From Erythrobacter sp. WG (GTDB lineage Bacteria > Pseudomonadota > Alphaproteobacteria > Sphingomonadales > Sphingomonadaceae): DNA of 64,000 nt. Each line of letters starts with the position of its first letter. The stretch's first letter is position 1. Shown here in pieces: positions 1-7,094 of the stretch. The notes below the pieces were generated by a model that had not been told where the DNA came from, did no database searches, and worked only from the letters and a program-made list of their open reading frames with translations. The DNA lies in the NCBI RefSeq assembly GCF_026586795.1, contig NZ_JAPFGY010000003.1, positions 62,001-126,000 of the forward strand, in the 5' to 3' direction. The position numbers were made by a program, and so were the translations under genes.

Positions 1-927
1 GGCGGTCACCTCGTTGATCGGCACCTGCGGCTTGTTGCCCGGCGAGACGGGCAGACGCAGCGGGCGGGTGCCGGGGGGCAGGGCGATGAGGCTGCTGATC
101 GCCTTTGCCACGTCCGCGGGATCGTTGGCGCGGCCAGAGCCGTCCTCAGTGCCCATCGCCGCCACCTGCCGGGGGTAGCCGTCCGTGTGGACCGCCTCGG
201 CCCGCGCCTTCAGTGCCTGCGAATAGGTGTTGCGATTGACCCAGACCCTAGTGGGATAGCCGCCCGGCTCGATGATCGAGACGTCGATATTGTGCGGCAC
301 CAGCTCGTAGGCGAGCTGCTCGCTCATCGCCTCGAGGGCGAACTTCGTCGCCGAGTAATGCCCAGACCAGGGGGTGATCACGCGCCCGAGCTGGCTCGAG
401 ATCTGGATGATTTGCCCTGCGCCCTTCCTGCGCATCCCCGGCAGCACCGCGCGCGCCATGCGGTGGGGGCCGAAGACGTTGGTCTCGAACATCAGGCGGG
501 TGGCCGCCATGTCCTGCACCTCGATCGGCGAGGTGATGCCGATCCCTGCATTGTTGACGAGCACGTCGAGAGGGCCGCCGTTGATCCGTTCGGCCTCGGC
601 AACGGCAGCGGCGACTTGGTCGTCCAGCGTCACGTCGAGCGCGATCACATGGATGTCGAGTTTTTCCTTGCGGGCAAGGGCGGCCAGCTCTGCGCCTTCC
701 GGGCGGGGCAGGCCGCGCATCGTGGCGAAGACCCGCGCGCCCTGACGCGCCAGCAGCTCGGCCGTCAGCCGCCCGAAGCCCGAGGAGCAGCCGGTGATGA
801 GCACGCTGCGGCCCTTCAGGCTCACGTCGGGGCGATAGACCGGCTCGGCACCTGACGCGCGGGCGGTGGCGGCCAGCGCGCCCGTGGCGGCGGCTCCGGC
901 GAGAAGCGTGCGGCGGTCGAGGCTCAT
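1..927 (-). CDS. SDR-family oxidoreductase with Tat-like signal (3' end off window)
   Basis: This is a classical short-chain dehydrogenase/reductase whose C-terminus lies beyond the left edge. The N-terminus MSLDRRTLLAGAAATGAL carries an RRxxL twin-arginine pattern and a hydrophobic stretch, so export is plausible. The Rossmann glycine motif TGCSSGFG is at residues 45-52, NNAG lies further on, and the catalytic pair YSATK has Tyr191 and Lys195. The fold binds NAD(P)H; the substrate cannot be told. The frame stays open to the window edge. Start is the ATG at 927, 24 bases after the stop-side neighbour region of the next gene. A Tat signal on an SDR is uncommon and fits a 'twin-arginine translocation pathway signal' annotation. 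Confidence 0.85.
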   Translation of the reverse strand, partial: MSLDRRTLLAGAAATGALAATARASGAEPVYRPDVSLKGRSVLITGCSSGFGRLTAELLARQGARVFATMRGLPRPEGAELAALARKEKLDIHVIALDVTLDDQVAAAVAEAERINGGPLDVLVNNAGIGITSPIEVQDMAATRLMFETNVFGPHRMARAVLPGMRRKGAGQIIQISSQLGRVITPWSGHYSATKFALEAMSEQLAYELVPHNIDVSIIEPGGYPTRVWVNRNTYSQALKARAEAVHTDGYPRQVAAMGTEDGSGRANDPADVAKAISSLIALPPGTRPLRLPVSPGNKPQVPINEVTA

Positions 928-951
928 GGGGCAATCCTTGGCTGACAGGTG

Positions 952-1458
952 TCAGGCAAGGTTATTGGCTTTGCGCCATTCTGCAAGCGCGCGGGGACTG
1001 GCGAGCCGGACGATGCGTCCGGTGTAGCCTTTCAGCTTGGCCTCCGTGCGCACGCGCGGGCCGCTGTTCCAGTTCAGCACGTACCAGAAGAACGCGGCAT
1101 CGAAGCATTCGGGGCAGCCATCGGGCATATCGGGCCGGGAGCGGCCGCGGTGCGTGACGATGCGCCTCACCAGGCGCCACAGGCACAGAGAGATCGGGAA
1201 ATCGAGGTAGATCACCGTGTCCGCCCGGGCGAGCCGGGGGGCGAGGGTGCTGCCGTAGTTGCCCTCGATCAGCCATTCATCCTGCGCCACCGCCTCGGCA
1301 AGCCGGGCGCCGAGTTCGGCCTTTGGCGTCTCGACCCAGCCCGCCCGCCAGCCCAGCTGGTCCATGTGGACGAGCGGCAGGCCCATCCGCGGGGCGAGCT
1401 CGCGTGCCAGCGTGCTCTTGCCCGATCCGCAGGGGCCGATCACGAGGACTCGGCGCAT
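952..1458 (-). CDS. P-loop NTPase, adenylate-kinase/FlaR-like
   Basis: A 168-residue P-loop protein of the type annotated 'AAA family ATPase' or 'DNA topology modulation protein FlaR-like'. The Walker A motif GPCGSGKST is at residues 8-16. A kinase-like lid region contains the Arg-rich stretch around LWRLVRRIVTHRGR. Small kinases of this group are predicted to phosphorylate nucleotides or small molecules, but the substrate is not known. It sits just downstream of pth (8-base gap) on the same strand and may be cotranscribed. FlaR naming is historical and I would not infer a DNA-topology role. Confidence 0.8.
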   Translation of the reverse strand: MRRVLVIGPCGSGKSTLARELAPRMGLPLVHMDQLGWRAGWVETPKAELGARLAEAVAQDEWLIEGNYGSTLAPRLARADTVIYLDFPISLCLWRLVRRIVTHRGRSRPDMPDGCPECFDAAFFWYVLNWNSGPRVRTEAKLKGYTGRIVRLASPRALAEWRKANNLA

Positions 1459-1466
1459 GTCATGCC

Positions 1467-2036
1467 TCAGCCCTGCATCCTCAGCGCGACGTCGTTCATG
1501 AAGCGCACGTCCTCGCCCTTGGCGAGCCAGTCGGCCTCCGCGCCGATCGCGCCGAGCATTGCGGCCAGATCGTCCTGCTCGTCCTTGGCGAAATTGCCGA
1601 GGACGTGGCCGGTCACCCGGTCCTTGTGCCCCGGGTGGCCGATCCCGAGCCGGATGCGGCGGAAATCGGGGCCGAGGTGCTGGTTGATCGAGCGCAGCCC
1701 GTTATGCCCCGCGTGCCCGCCGCCCTGCTTCACCTTGACCTTGAAAGGGGCAAGATCGAGCTCGTCGTGGAACACCGTGAGCGCGTCGGTGCCGAGCTTG
1801 TAGAAGCGCAGGCACTCGCCGATGCTGCGGCCGCTCTCGTTCATGAAGGTCGCGGGTTTCAGCAGCAGCACCTTCTGCGTGCCGATCCGTCCCTCCTGCA
1901 GCCACCCGGAGAACTTGGTCTGGACCGGGCCGAAGGAATGCATATCGGCGATCACATCGACGGCCATGAAGCCGACATTGTGCCGGTGGAGCGCGTAGCG
2001 CGGTCCGGGATTTCCGAGGCCGACCCAGATCTGCAT
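1467..2036 (-). CDS. pth: Peptidyl-tRNA hydrolase
   Basis: Peptidyl-tRNA hydrolase recycles peptidyl-tRNA released from stalled ribosomes in the cytoplasm. From the ATG at 2036 the protein has 189 residues, close to the usual length. The family start IWVGLGNPGPRYALHRHNVGF is near the N-terminus with the catalytic-type His19 (in HRHN). The motifs KPATFMNESG, FHDELD and HNGLRSI match Pth substrate-binding segments. An in-frame ATG nine codons upstream (2063) would add MREAARGRV, which the family lacks, so I prefer the internal start. It follows rplY on the same strand, the conserved rplY-pth order, with a terminator-like hairpin between them. Confidence 0.96.
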   Translation of the reverse strand: MQIWVGLGNPGPRYALHRHNVGFMAVDVIADMHSFGPVQTKFSGWLQEGRIGTQKVLLLKPATFMNESGRSIGECLRFYKLGTDALTVFHDELDLAPFKVKVKQGGGHAGHNGLRSINQHLGPDFRRIRLGIGHPGHKDRVTGHVLGNFAKDEQDDLAAMLGAIGAEADWLAKGEDVRFMNDVALRMQG

Positions 2037-2060
2037 GACACGTCCCCTAGCTGCCTCCCG

Positions 2061-2100
2061 CACAAAACGAAACGCCGGACCCCTTGCGAGGCCCGGCGTT
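2061..2100 (-). terminator. Rho-independent terminator-like hairpin after rplY
   Basis: On the minus strand AACGCCGG (from 2100) pairs with CCGGCGTT (ending at 2071) around a loop that itself holds a CCTCGCAAGGGG hairpin. It is followed by TCGTTTTGTG, a modest T-rich tail. It lies between rplY and pth and may reduce readthrough into pth rather than end the transcript fully. Confidence 0.65.
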
Positions 2101-2127
2101 CGAAAATCCGCCAGAGCGAGCCGAGGG

Positions 2128-2736
2128 TTACTCGGCTTCGGTCGTGGTGTCGCCTTCGCTGCTCTTGAGCGCCGAGGGGGCGACGAGCGTGGCGATGGTG
2201 AAATCGCGGTCGGTGATGACGCTGGTGACGCCCTTGGGCAGGGTCACGTCGCTGATGTGGATCGAATCGCCCACGTCCTTGCCGGTCACGTCGATCTCGA
2301 TCTGCTCGGGGATGTCGGCGTTCGGGCAGAGCAGTTCGAGCTCGTGGCGCACGATGTTGAGCACGCCGCCCTTCTTGAGGCCGGGCGAGCCTTCCTCGTT
2401 CACGAACACCACCGGCACCTGCACCGCGACCTTGCTGTCGCCGGTCATGCGCAGGAAATCGACGTGGGTCGGACGGTCGGTCACCGGGTGAAAGGCGACG
2501 TCCTTGGGAAGGGTGCGGACGGTCTGCCCACCGATCTCGATGTTGACGATCGAGTTCATGAAGTGACCGGTCATCAGCTGACGGACCAGTTCCTTCTGCT
2601 CGACATGGATCATGATGGGTTCTTCCTTGCCGCCATAGATGACGGCAGGGGTCCGACCTTCGCGGCGAAGTGCTCGGGAGGCTCCCTTGCCAGCCCGTTC
2701 GCGCGCTTCGGCCGGCAGCGTCAGAGTCTCGCTCAT
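2128..2736 (-). CDS. rplY: 50S ribosomal protein L25/general stress protein Ctc
   Basis: Long-form (Ctc-type) ribosomal protein L25 of 202 residues, which binds 5S rRNA in the large subunit. The N-terminal L25 domain (residues about 5-95) contains [19 protein letters not shown] and PAVIYGG. The C-terminal TL5/Ctc beta domain (about 100-185) contains [19 protein letters not shown], and an acidic tail ends the protein. The ATG at 2736 starts the conserved [16 protein letters not shown]. It is the first gene of a rplY-pth unit. Confidence 0.97.
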   Translation of the reverse strand: MSETLTLPAEARERAGKGASRALRREGRTPAVIYGGKEEPIMIHVEQKELVRQLMTGHFMNSIVNIEIGGQTVRTLPKDVAFHPVTDRPTHVDFLRMTGDSKVAVQVPVVFVNEEGSPGLKKGGVLNIVRHELELLCPNADIPEQIEIDVTGKDVGDSIHISDVTLPKGVTSVITDRDFTIATLVAPSALKSSEGDTTTEAE

Positions 2737-2864
2737 CGTCGTGCCTTTCGAATGCGTGTTTATAAAGGTATCCTCGGCACACCGCCTCCAGGGATGACCG
2801 GAGCGCCGAAGCGCGGGTCCTTAGAGGGCAAAGCCGCGATTGGCAACCTGTTTGGGACGCACCG

Positions 2865-3791
2865 TCACTGCGCGGGAAGGCGGCGCACCCGGTAGCCCTT
2901 GGCGGCGAGAAGCGCGGCAAGCCCCTCCGGCCCCACAAGATGCGCGGCGCCTACGGCGATCAGCGGACGGGCCTCGCCTGCCAGAACGGGCCCAAGCGCC
3001 TCGGCCCAGCGGCGGTTGCGCGCGGCAAGCAGCGCCTCGTGCAATGCGGGTTCGGCAAGGATGCCCTCGCGGGTCGAGGCCTCGATCGTCGCCGCGTCAC
3101 CGGCAAGGAAGGCGCGCTGGAGGCGCTCGGGATCGCGGCCCGGCGCGGCGCTTTCACGCACCACCGCCGCAAGCATCGCGCGTTGCTGCGCCTCGGGCAG
3201 GCGGTCGAAGATCGCGAGCTGGGCGGCGGCGCCCTCGAGCTCGCGGACCGGGCGGCCGGCGAAGGCGGCGATCAGCGCGCGGTCGACCCCGCCTTCGGGA
3301 TCGCCCACCGCGTCGACCCGCGCAAGGGTAAGGGCGGCAGCCCAGGTCTCGGTCGCGGCAAAGCGATCCGCGGCACCCCCCCCGCGCCGCATCAGCGCGG
3401 CGAGCGGTGCGGCAAGATCAGGAGGCAGGCGGTCGGCGAGTGGGGGAAGCCCGGGTGTGCTGGAGAGCGAGGCGAAGGTCCGCGACAGGCCCGCATCGTC
3501 GGTGAGCGCGGCGACCTCCACAACAAGACCATCGGCCTCGTCGATGACGCGGCCGATGGCGGGGGTCTGCCAAGCGGCATCCGGGGGGAGGGCGTGGATG
3601 GTGCCGAGCATCCAACCCTCAACCTGACCGTCTGCCGAAGCAAGTTCGTAGAGCAGGGGGTTGGGCGGGGGGCGCCCGGTGCCCTTGCCGGGCGCTTCGC
3701 TGCATCCGGCAAGGGCGAGGAGGAAGAGCGGGGCGAGCAGCGCGGCGCAAAGCCGCTGCGCTGCCGCCCGCGCCCCGGGGCGGGGGGTCAT
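2865..3791 (-). CDS. TraB/GumN family lipoprotein (paralog 1)
   Basis: A 308-residue TraB/GumN-family (PF01963) protein. The N-terminus is a lipoprotein signal with lipobox LALAGC (Cys30), so it is probably anchored in the outer or inner membrane facing the periplasm. Family features visible are GWMLGTIHALPPD near the start of the mature domain and AVGAAHLVGPEGLAALL near the end, holding the conserved GxxH and GAxH motifs of the Tiki/TraB fold, which includes metalloproteases. Activity here is not established. Its ATG overlaps the TGA of the upstream paralog by one base, so the two are translationally coupled tandem paralogs. Confidence 0.85.
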   Translation of the reverse strand: MTPRPGARAAAQRLCAALLAPLFLLALAGCSEAPGKGTGRPPPNPLLYELASADGQVEGWMLGTIHALPPDAAWQTPAIGRVIDEADGLVVEVAALTDDAGLSRTFASLSSTPGLPPLADRLPPDLAAPLAALMRRGGGAADRFAATETWAAALTLARVDAVGDPEGGVDRALIAAFAGRPVRELEGAAAQLAIFDRLPEAQQRAMLAAVVRESAAPGRDPERLQRAFLAGDAATIEASTREGILAEPALHEALLAARNRRWAEALGPVLAGEARPLIAVGAAHLVGPEGLAALLAAKGYRVRRLPAQ

Positions 3792-4705
3792 CAGCGGACC
3801 CGGCTAACCTTGATGCCCTTCTGCGCCAGAACGTCCTGCACGCTCTTGGGACCGGCAAGGTGGCCTGCGCCGACCGCGATGAACACGGTGCCGGGCTGGT
3901 CGAGGCGGGTCTTGATCCAGTCGGCCCAATTGGCGTTGCGGTTGTAGAGCAGCGCCTCGGCGACCTTGGGATCGTCCATGCCCTCGTTCATCACCGCCGC
4001 GAGCGCATCGGCATCACCCTTGACCCACTCGGCGACCATGCGGTCGAGCATGGGCTTGGCCTTCTCCATGTTGTTCGCCGCCTCCATCATGAAGGAGACC
4101 TGCGCGTCCTGCGGCATCCCGTCGAAGATCCCGAGCTGGAACTCCGCCGTCTCCAGCGCGCCCTTGGGCTTGGCGGGCACCTTGGCGAGCAGCACCTTCT
4201 CGACCCCGCTGTTGGGATCGTAGCCGGCCTGCATGATCGGCGCGAGCGAGAAGGTCAGGCCGGCGAGCCACGGCTTCAGCGGATCGAAGGCTTCCGGCGG
4301 CGCGCCGAGCTTGGCGAGCGCGGCGGTGTACTGGGGGGTCTGCTCGGCGTTCAGCAGCGAGCGCAGCGTGGTGCCGGCGGGCAGCATCCCCTTCTTGCCG
4401 ACGAGACCCTGCATCGCCGCCTCGCTTTCCGGGTCCATCGGGATCTCGGTGACCACGATGTCCGAACCCTCGAGCGCGGTGGAGATGGTCGCGTCGTACC
4501 ACTCGATGCCCTTGGGCAGCACGTGGACCGTGCCGAACAGGTAGATGGTGGTATCGGCATCGGCGACCTTCCACAGCGCCGGGCCCTTGGCGGCAGGCGC
4601 GGCGGCCTCGGCGGCGGGCTTGGTCGCGGGCTTGGCGATGGCCGGGGCCCCGGCGAACAGGGCGAAGGGGGCAGCGGCGAGCAACAGGAAAGAGGCAGGT
4701 TTCAT
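3791..4705 (-). CDS. TraB/GumN family secreted protein (paralog 2)
   Basis: A second TraB/GumN-family protein (304 residues from the ATG at 4705). It has a Sec signal peptide with a likely AIA cleavage site near residue 25, no lipobox, then an Ala/Lys/Pro-rich linker. The conserved YLFGTVHVLPKGIEW and VGAGHLAGPKSVQDVL segments carry the GTxH and GAGH motifs. The open frame continues upstream to 5167 but that part belongs to another frame of the neighbouring gene, and the signal peptide fixes the start. It lies directly upstream of paralog 1 and probably arose by tandem duplication followed by divergence in anchoring. Confidence 0.88.
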   Translation of the reverse strand: MKPASFLLLAAAPFALFAGAPAIAKPATKPAAEAAAPAAKGPALWKVADADTTIYLFGTVHVLPKGIEWYDATISTALEGSDIVVTEIPMDPESEAAMQGLVGKKGMLPAGTTLRSLLNAEQTPQYTAALAKLGAPPEAFDPLKPWLAGLTFSLAPIMQAGYDPNSGVEKVLLAKVPAKPKGALETAEFQLGIFDGMPQDAQVSFMMEAANNMEKAKPMLDRMVAEWVKGDADALAAVMNEGMDDPKVAEALLYNRNANWADWIKTRLDQPGTVFIAVGAGHLAGPKSVQDVLAQKGIKVSRVR

Positions 4706-4782
4706 GGGATCGGTCCTTTCATGAGGTTGGTTTGGAGGCAGTCGGTAGGTCAGGCAAGGGTGCTGGCACGCGACGCGGATCG

Positions 4783-5241
4783 TCACAGCCGCCAGCGGGC
4801 ATAGAGGAAGGAGACGGTCATCGAGACGTAGGCGATGGCGAACACCCCGAAGGCGTGCGGCTTGGGAACGAAACCCCCGGCATGGAGCACGGCCCAGACC
4901 GGATAGCCGGCGATCACCGCCAGGCACCCGCCGGTGAAGGCGACGAGGTTGCGCTCTCGCTTGTAGTCGTCGATCAGGCGGAACCCATAGAGCGGCAGCG
5001 CGAGAAAGGCGGCCAGCAGCCCGGCGGCGATCGCCAGCGCGAGCAGCGGCGGGAGGGTCATTGCCTCCGCTCCGCCCGTAAAGAGGTTGCCCTCTCCCTC
5101 GTCGTAGAAGCCGGTTATCCCGCCGATCACCCCGCCCATGCACCCTGCGATGGCGAGGTACATCCACTGCCGGCGGCGGCGCTGGCGGCTGCGTTCCTCA
5201 CCCGGACCGAGCGGGGCCGCAGCCTTTGTCTTGGGGCTCAT
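4783..5241 (-). CDS. Small four-helix membrane protein of an XRE cluster
   Basis: An unrecognised 152-residue inner-membrane protein. The N-terminus is soluble and very basic (RSRQRRRRQW, residues 17-26). It is followed by four predicted transmembrane segments at about 27-44, 62-86, 99-119 and 129-149. No enzymatic motif is visible. Its ATG overlaps the stop of the XRE regulator gene in an ATGA junction, so it is coupled to that regulator. Pairing of a 65-70-residue HTH protein with small membrane proteins is common, but no function can be assigned. Confidence 0.75.
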   Translation of the reverse strand: MSPKTKAAAPLGPGEERSRQRRRRQWMYLAIAGCMGGVIGGITGFYDEGEGNLFTGGAEAMTLPPLLALAIAAGLLAAFLALPLYGFRLIDDYKRERNLVAFTGGCLAVIAGYPVWAVLHAGGFVPKPHAFGVFAIAYVSMTVSFLYARWRL

Positions 5242-5447
5242 GCGTGGTCTCCGTCGTCGAAAATCTCCTCGATCCGCATCTCGAACAGCCGGGCAATGCG
5301 AAAGGCGAGGGGGAGGGAGGGGTCGTGCTTGCCGGTCTCGATGGCGTTGACCGCCTGGCGCGAGACATCGAGCCGCCCGGCGAGCTCCGCCTGGCTCCAG
5401 TCCCGCTCGGCGCGCAGCACCTTGAGGCGGTTCTTCATGGCGCTCAC
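5238..5447 (-). CDS. XRE-family HTH transcriptional regulator
   Basis: A compact Cro/C1-type DNA-binding protein that is essentially only an HTH_3 domain: MKNRLKVLRAERDWSQAELA then a DVSRQAVNAIE recognition helix, ending in an acidic FEMRIEEIF tail. The GTG at 5447 overlaps the upstream stop as GTGA and gives 69 residues. The internal ATG at 5438 gives 66 and matches the family start better, so the start is uncertain. It is embedded in a cluster of small membrane-protein genes and probably autoregulates it through the repeats around 5957-6041. Confidence 0.9.
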   Translation of the reverse strand: MSAMKNRLKVLRAERDWSQAELAGRLDVSRQAVNAIETGKHDPSLPLAFRIARLFEMRIEEIFDDGDHA

Positions 5448-5809
5448 CTGTCCTTCAGCCGCTGCAACGTCAGGGCGAGGTGAAAGACCACCGCAATCCC
5501 GGCCAGAACCAGCGCCGGGTCCAGCGGGTAATCGCGCAGAAATGGGAAGGTGGCCGCAATCAGCCCGAGCCCGGCCGCCGAGGCAGCCCAGCGCGCGGCG
5601 ACCGAGACATGCTTCCCGGTGAACTCGTCAGGCGCGGTGAATGCGACCAGCATCGTTCCGGCGGCGAAACCCGCAGTCACGGTGGCAAGCAGGTCCAGCC
5701 CGAGAATGACGGCGGCAAGCAGAACGAGCGAGTCAGGCAGGCCGAGCCACAGCAGACTGTAAGCCCGGGTGCGGTCGCTTTCGTCCAGGGTTCCGGGCGT
5801 GTAGGGCAT
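5444..5809 (-). CDS. Small membrane protein of an XRE cluster
   Basis: An unrecognised 121-residue membrane protein, with predicted transmembrane segments at about 27-58 (long enough for one or two helices), 71-91 and 98-117. The C-terminus LTLQRLKDR is basic and probably cytoplasmic. It lies between the 39-residue protein (3-base gap) and the XRE regulator (4-base overlap) in one transcription unit. No catalytic motif is visible. Confidence 0.72.
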   Translation of the reverse strand: MPYTPGTLDESDRTRAYSLLWLGLPDSLVLLAAVILGLDLLATVTAGFAAGTMLVAFTAPDEFTGKHVSVAARWAASAAGLGLIAATFPFLRDYPLDPALVLAGIAVVFHLALTLQRLKDR

Positions 5810-5812
5810 GGC

Positions 5813-5932
5813 TCAAAACCCCGACGCATTGGCCAGCTTGGCGACAATTGTGCCGGTCGCATAGCCGCTCATCAGGACCATCACGAGAAACAGCCACTGC
5901 TTCACGCGGACGCTGTGGTTGAGGAAATCCAT
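5813..5932 (-). CDS. 39-residue single-helix membrane microprotein
   Basis: A small open frame beginning MDFLNHSVRVKQWLFLVMVL and ending in TGA at 5813. One hydrophobic segment spans about residues 12-32, with a positively charged N-side (RVK), so a single-pass inner-membrane protein is likely. Its ATG is 46 bases downstream of a good promoter match and its stop is 3 bases before the next gene. It is the first gene of the XRE cluster. Coding status rests on this position and on the hydrophobic pattern, not on homology. Confidence 0.55.
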   Translation of the reverse strand: MDFLNHSVRVKQWLFLVMVLMSGYATGTIVAKLANASGF

Positions 5933-5956
5933 GATGTATCTCCGTCAGGGAAACCC

Positions 5957-6041
5957 GACTTGGTGTCAGGTAATGATGACTATATGTCGCGATTCGCTGA
6001 CCATGTCAAGATAACCTGACTTTGTGTCGTATCTTCATGAC
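5957..6041 (-). promoter_or_regulatory. Promoter and probable XRE operator of the small-membrane-protein cluster
   Basis: On the minus strand TTGACA (6009-6004) is a perfect -35 box. CATATA (5986-5981, 17-base spacer) or TATAGT (5984-5979, 19-base spacer) serves as the -10. GTCAGGT at 5965-5971 and its exact inverted copy ACCTGAC at 6014-6020 flank the promoter. Two imperfect 24-base direct repeats starting GACTT(T/G)GTGTC lie at 5957-5980 and 6018-6041, 61 bp apart, about six helical turns. This arrangement suits autoregulation by the XRE protein. Confidence 0.55.
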
Positions 6042-6161
6042 TACCATGACTTGCAGGAAGCGTTTCTGCCGAGGGAAATCGCGCAAGGCCGGGGGCTTTC
6101 GCGCGCCCATGCCGCGCTGCCACATTGACGCCCCCAAGGCGTTCGGCCATGGCGAGCCGCC

Positions 6162-7094
6162 ATGAGTGCCCAGCCTCTTTTCACCCCCGCTCCGCGCGAA
6201 CCCGCGCGCTCGTTTCAGGACATGATCCTGACGCTCCACGACTTCTGGAGTGCCGAGGCGGGCTGCGTGATCCTTCAGCCCTACGACATGCGGATGGGGG
6301 CAGGCACCTTCCACACCGCGACGACCTTGCGCGCATTGGGCCCCGCGCCGTGGAACGCCGCCTTCGTCCAACCCTGCCGCCGCCCGACCGACGGGCGCTA
6401 TGGCGAGAACCCCAACCGGCTCCAGCATTACTACCAGTATCAGGTGATCCTGAAGCCCTCGCCGGCGGAAATCCAGGAGCTCTACCTCAAGAGCCTTGCC
6501 GCGATCGGCATCGACCCGCTGGCGCACGATATCCGCTTCGTGGAAGACGACTGGGAATCGCCCACGCTGGGCGCTTGGGGCCTCGGATGGGAAGTGTGGT
6601 GCGACGGGATGGAAGTCACCCAGTTCACCTATTTCCAGCAGATGGGCGGCTTCGACTGCAAGCCGGTCGCGGGCGAGCTGACCTACGGGCTCGAACGCCT
6701 CGCCATGTACATCCAGGGCGTCGACAATGTGTATGACCTCGCCTTCAATTCGGCGGGCGTGACTTACGGCGAGGTGTTCCTCGAGAACGAACGCCAGATG
6801 TCCAAGTGGAATTTTGAAGTCGCCAACACCGACGCCCTGTTCGACCTCTTCGCCAAGGCCGAGGCGGAGTGCCGCAATGCGCTGTCCGCAGGCGTCCCCA
6901 TCGCCGCTTACGAACAGGCGGTGGAAGCGAGCCATGTGTTCAACCTGCTGCAGGCCCGCGGCGTGATTTCTGTACAGGAACGCGCCAGCTACATGGGCCG
7001 CGTGCGCGATCTCGCGCGCTCCAGTTGCGAGGCCTATGCCGAGAAGATGACGCCCGAGTGGCAGGCGAAGTACCCCGGGTGGAGTCTCGTCTGA
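6162..7094 (+). CDS. glyQ: Glycyl-tRNA synthetase alpha subunit
   Basis: Alpha subunit (310 residues) of the heterotetrameric bacterial class II glycyl-tRNA synthetase, which carries the aminoacylation core. The family signature runs from [17 protein letters not shown] through [20 protein letters not shown] to [11 protein letters not shown], close to the E. coli sequence and its length of about 303. The ATG at 6162 starts a short sphingomonad-type extension before [13 protein letters not shown]. The stop overlaps the glyS start as ATGA, so the subunits are translationally coupled. Confidence 0.98.
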   Translation: MSAQPLFTPAPREPARSFQDMILTLHDFWSAEAGCVILQPYDMRMGAGTFHTATTLRALGPAPWNAAFVQPCRRPTDGRYGENPNRLQHYYQYQVILKPSPAEIQELYLKSLAAIGIDPLAHDIRFVEDDWESPTLGAWGLGWEVWCDGMEVTQFTYFQQMGGFDCKPVAGELTYGLERLAMYIQGVDNVYDLAFNSAGVTYGEVFLENERQMSKWNFEVANTDALFDLFAKAEAECRNALSAGVPIAAYEQAVEASHVFNLLQARGVISVQERASYMGRVRDLARSSCEAYAEKMTPEWQAKYPGWSLV

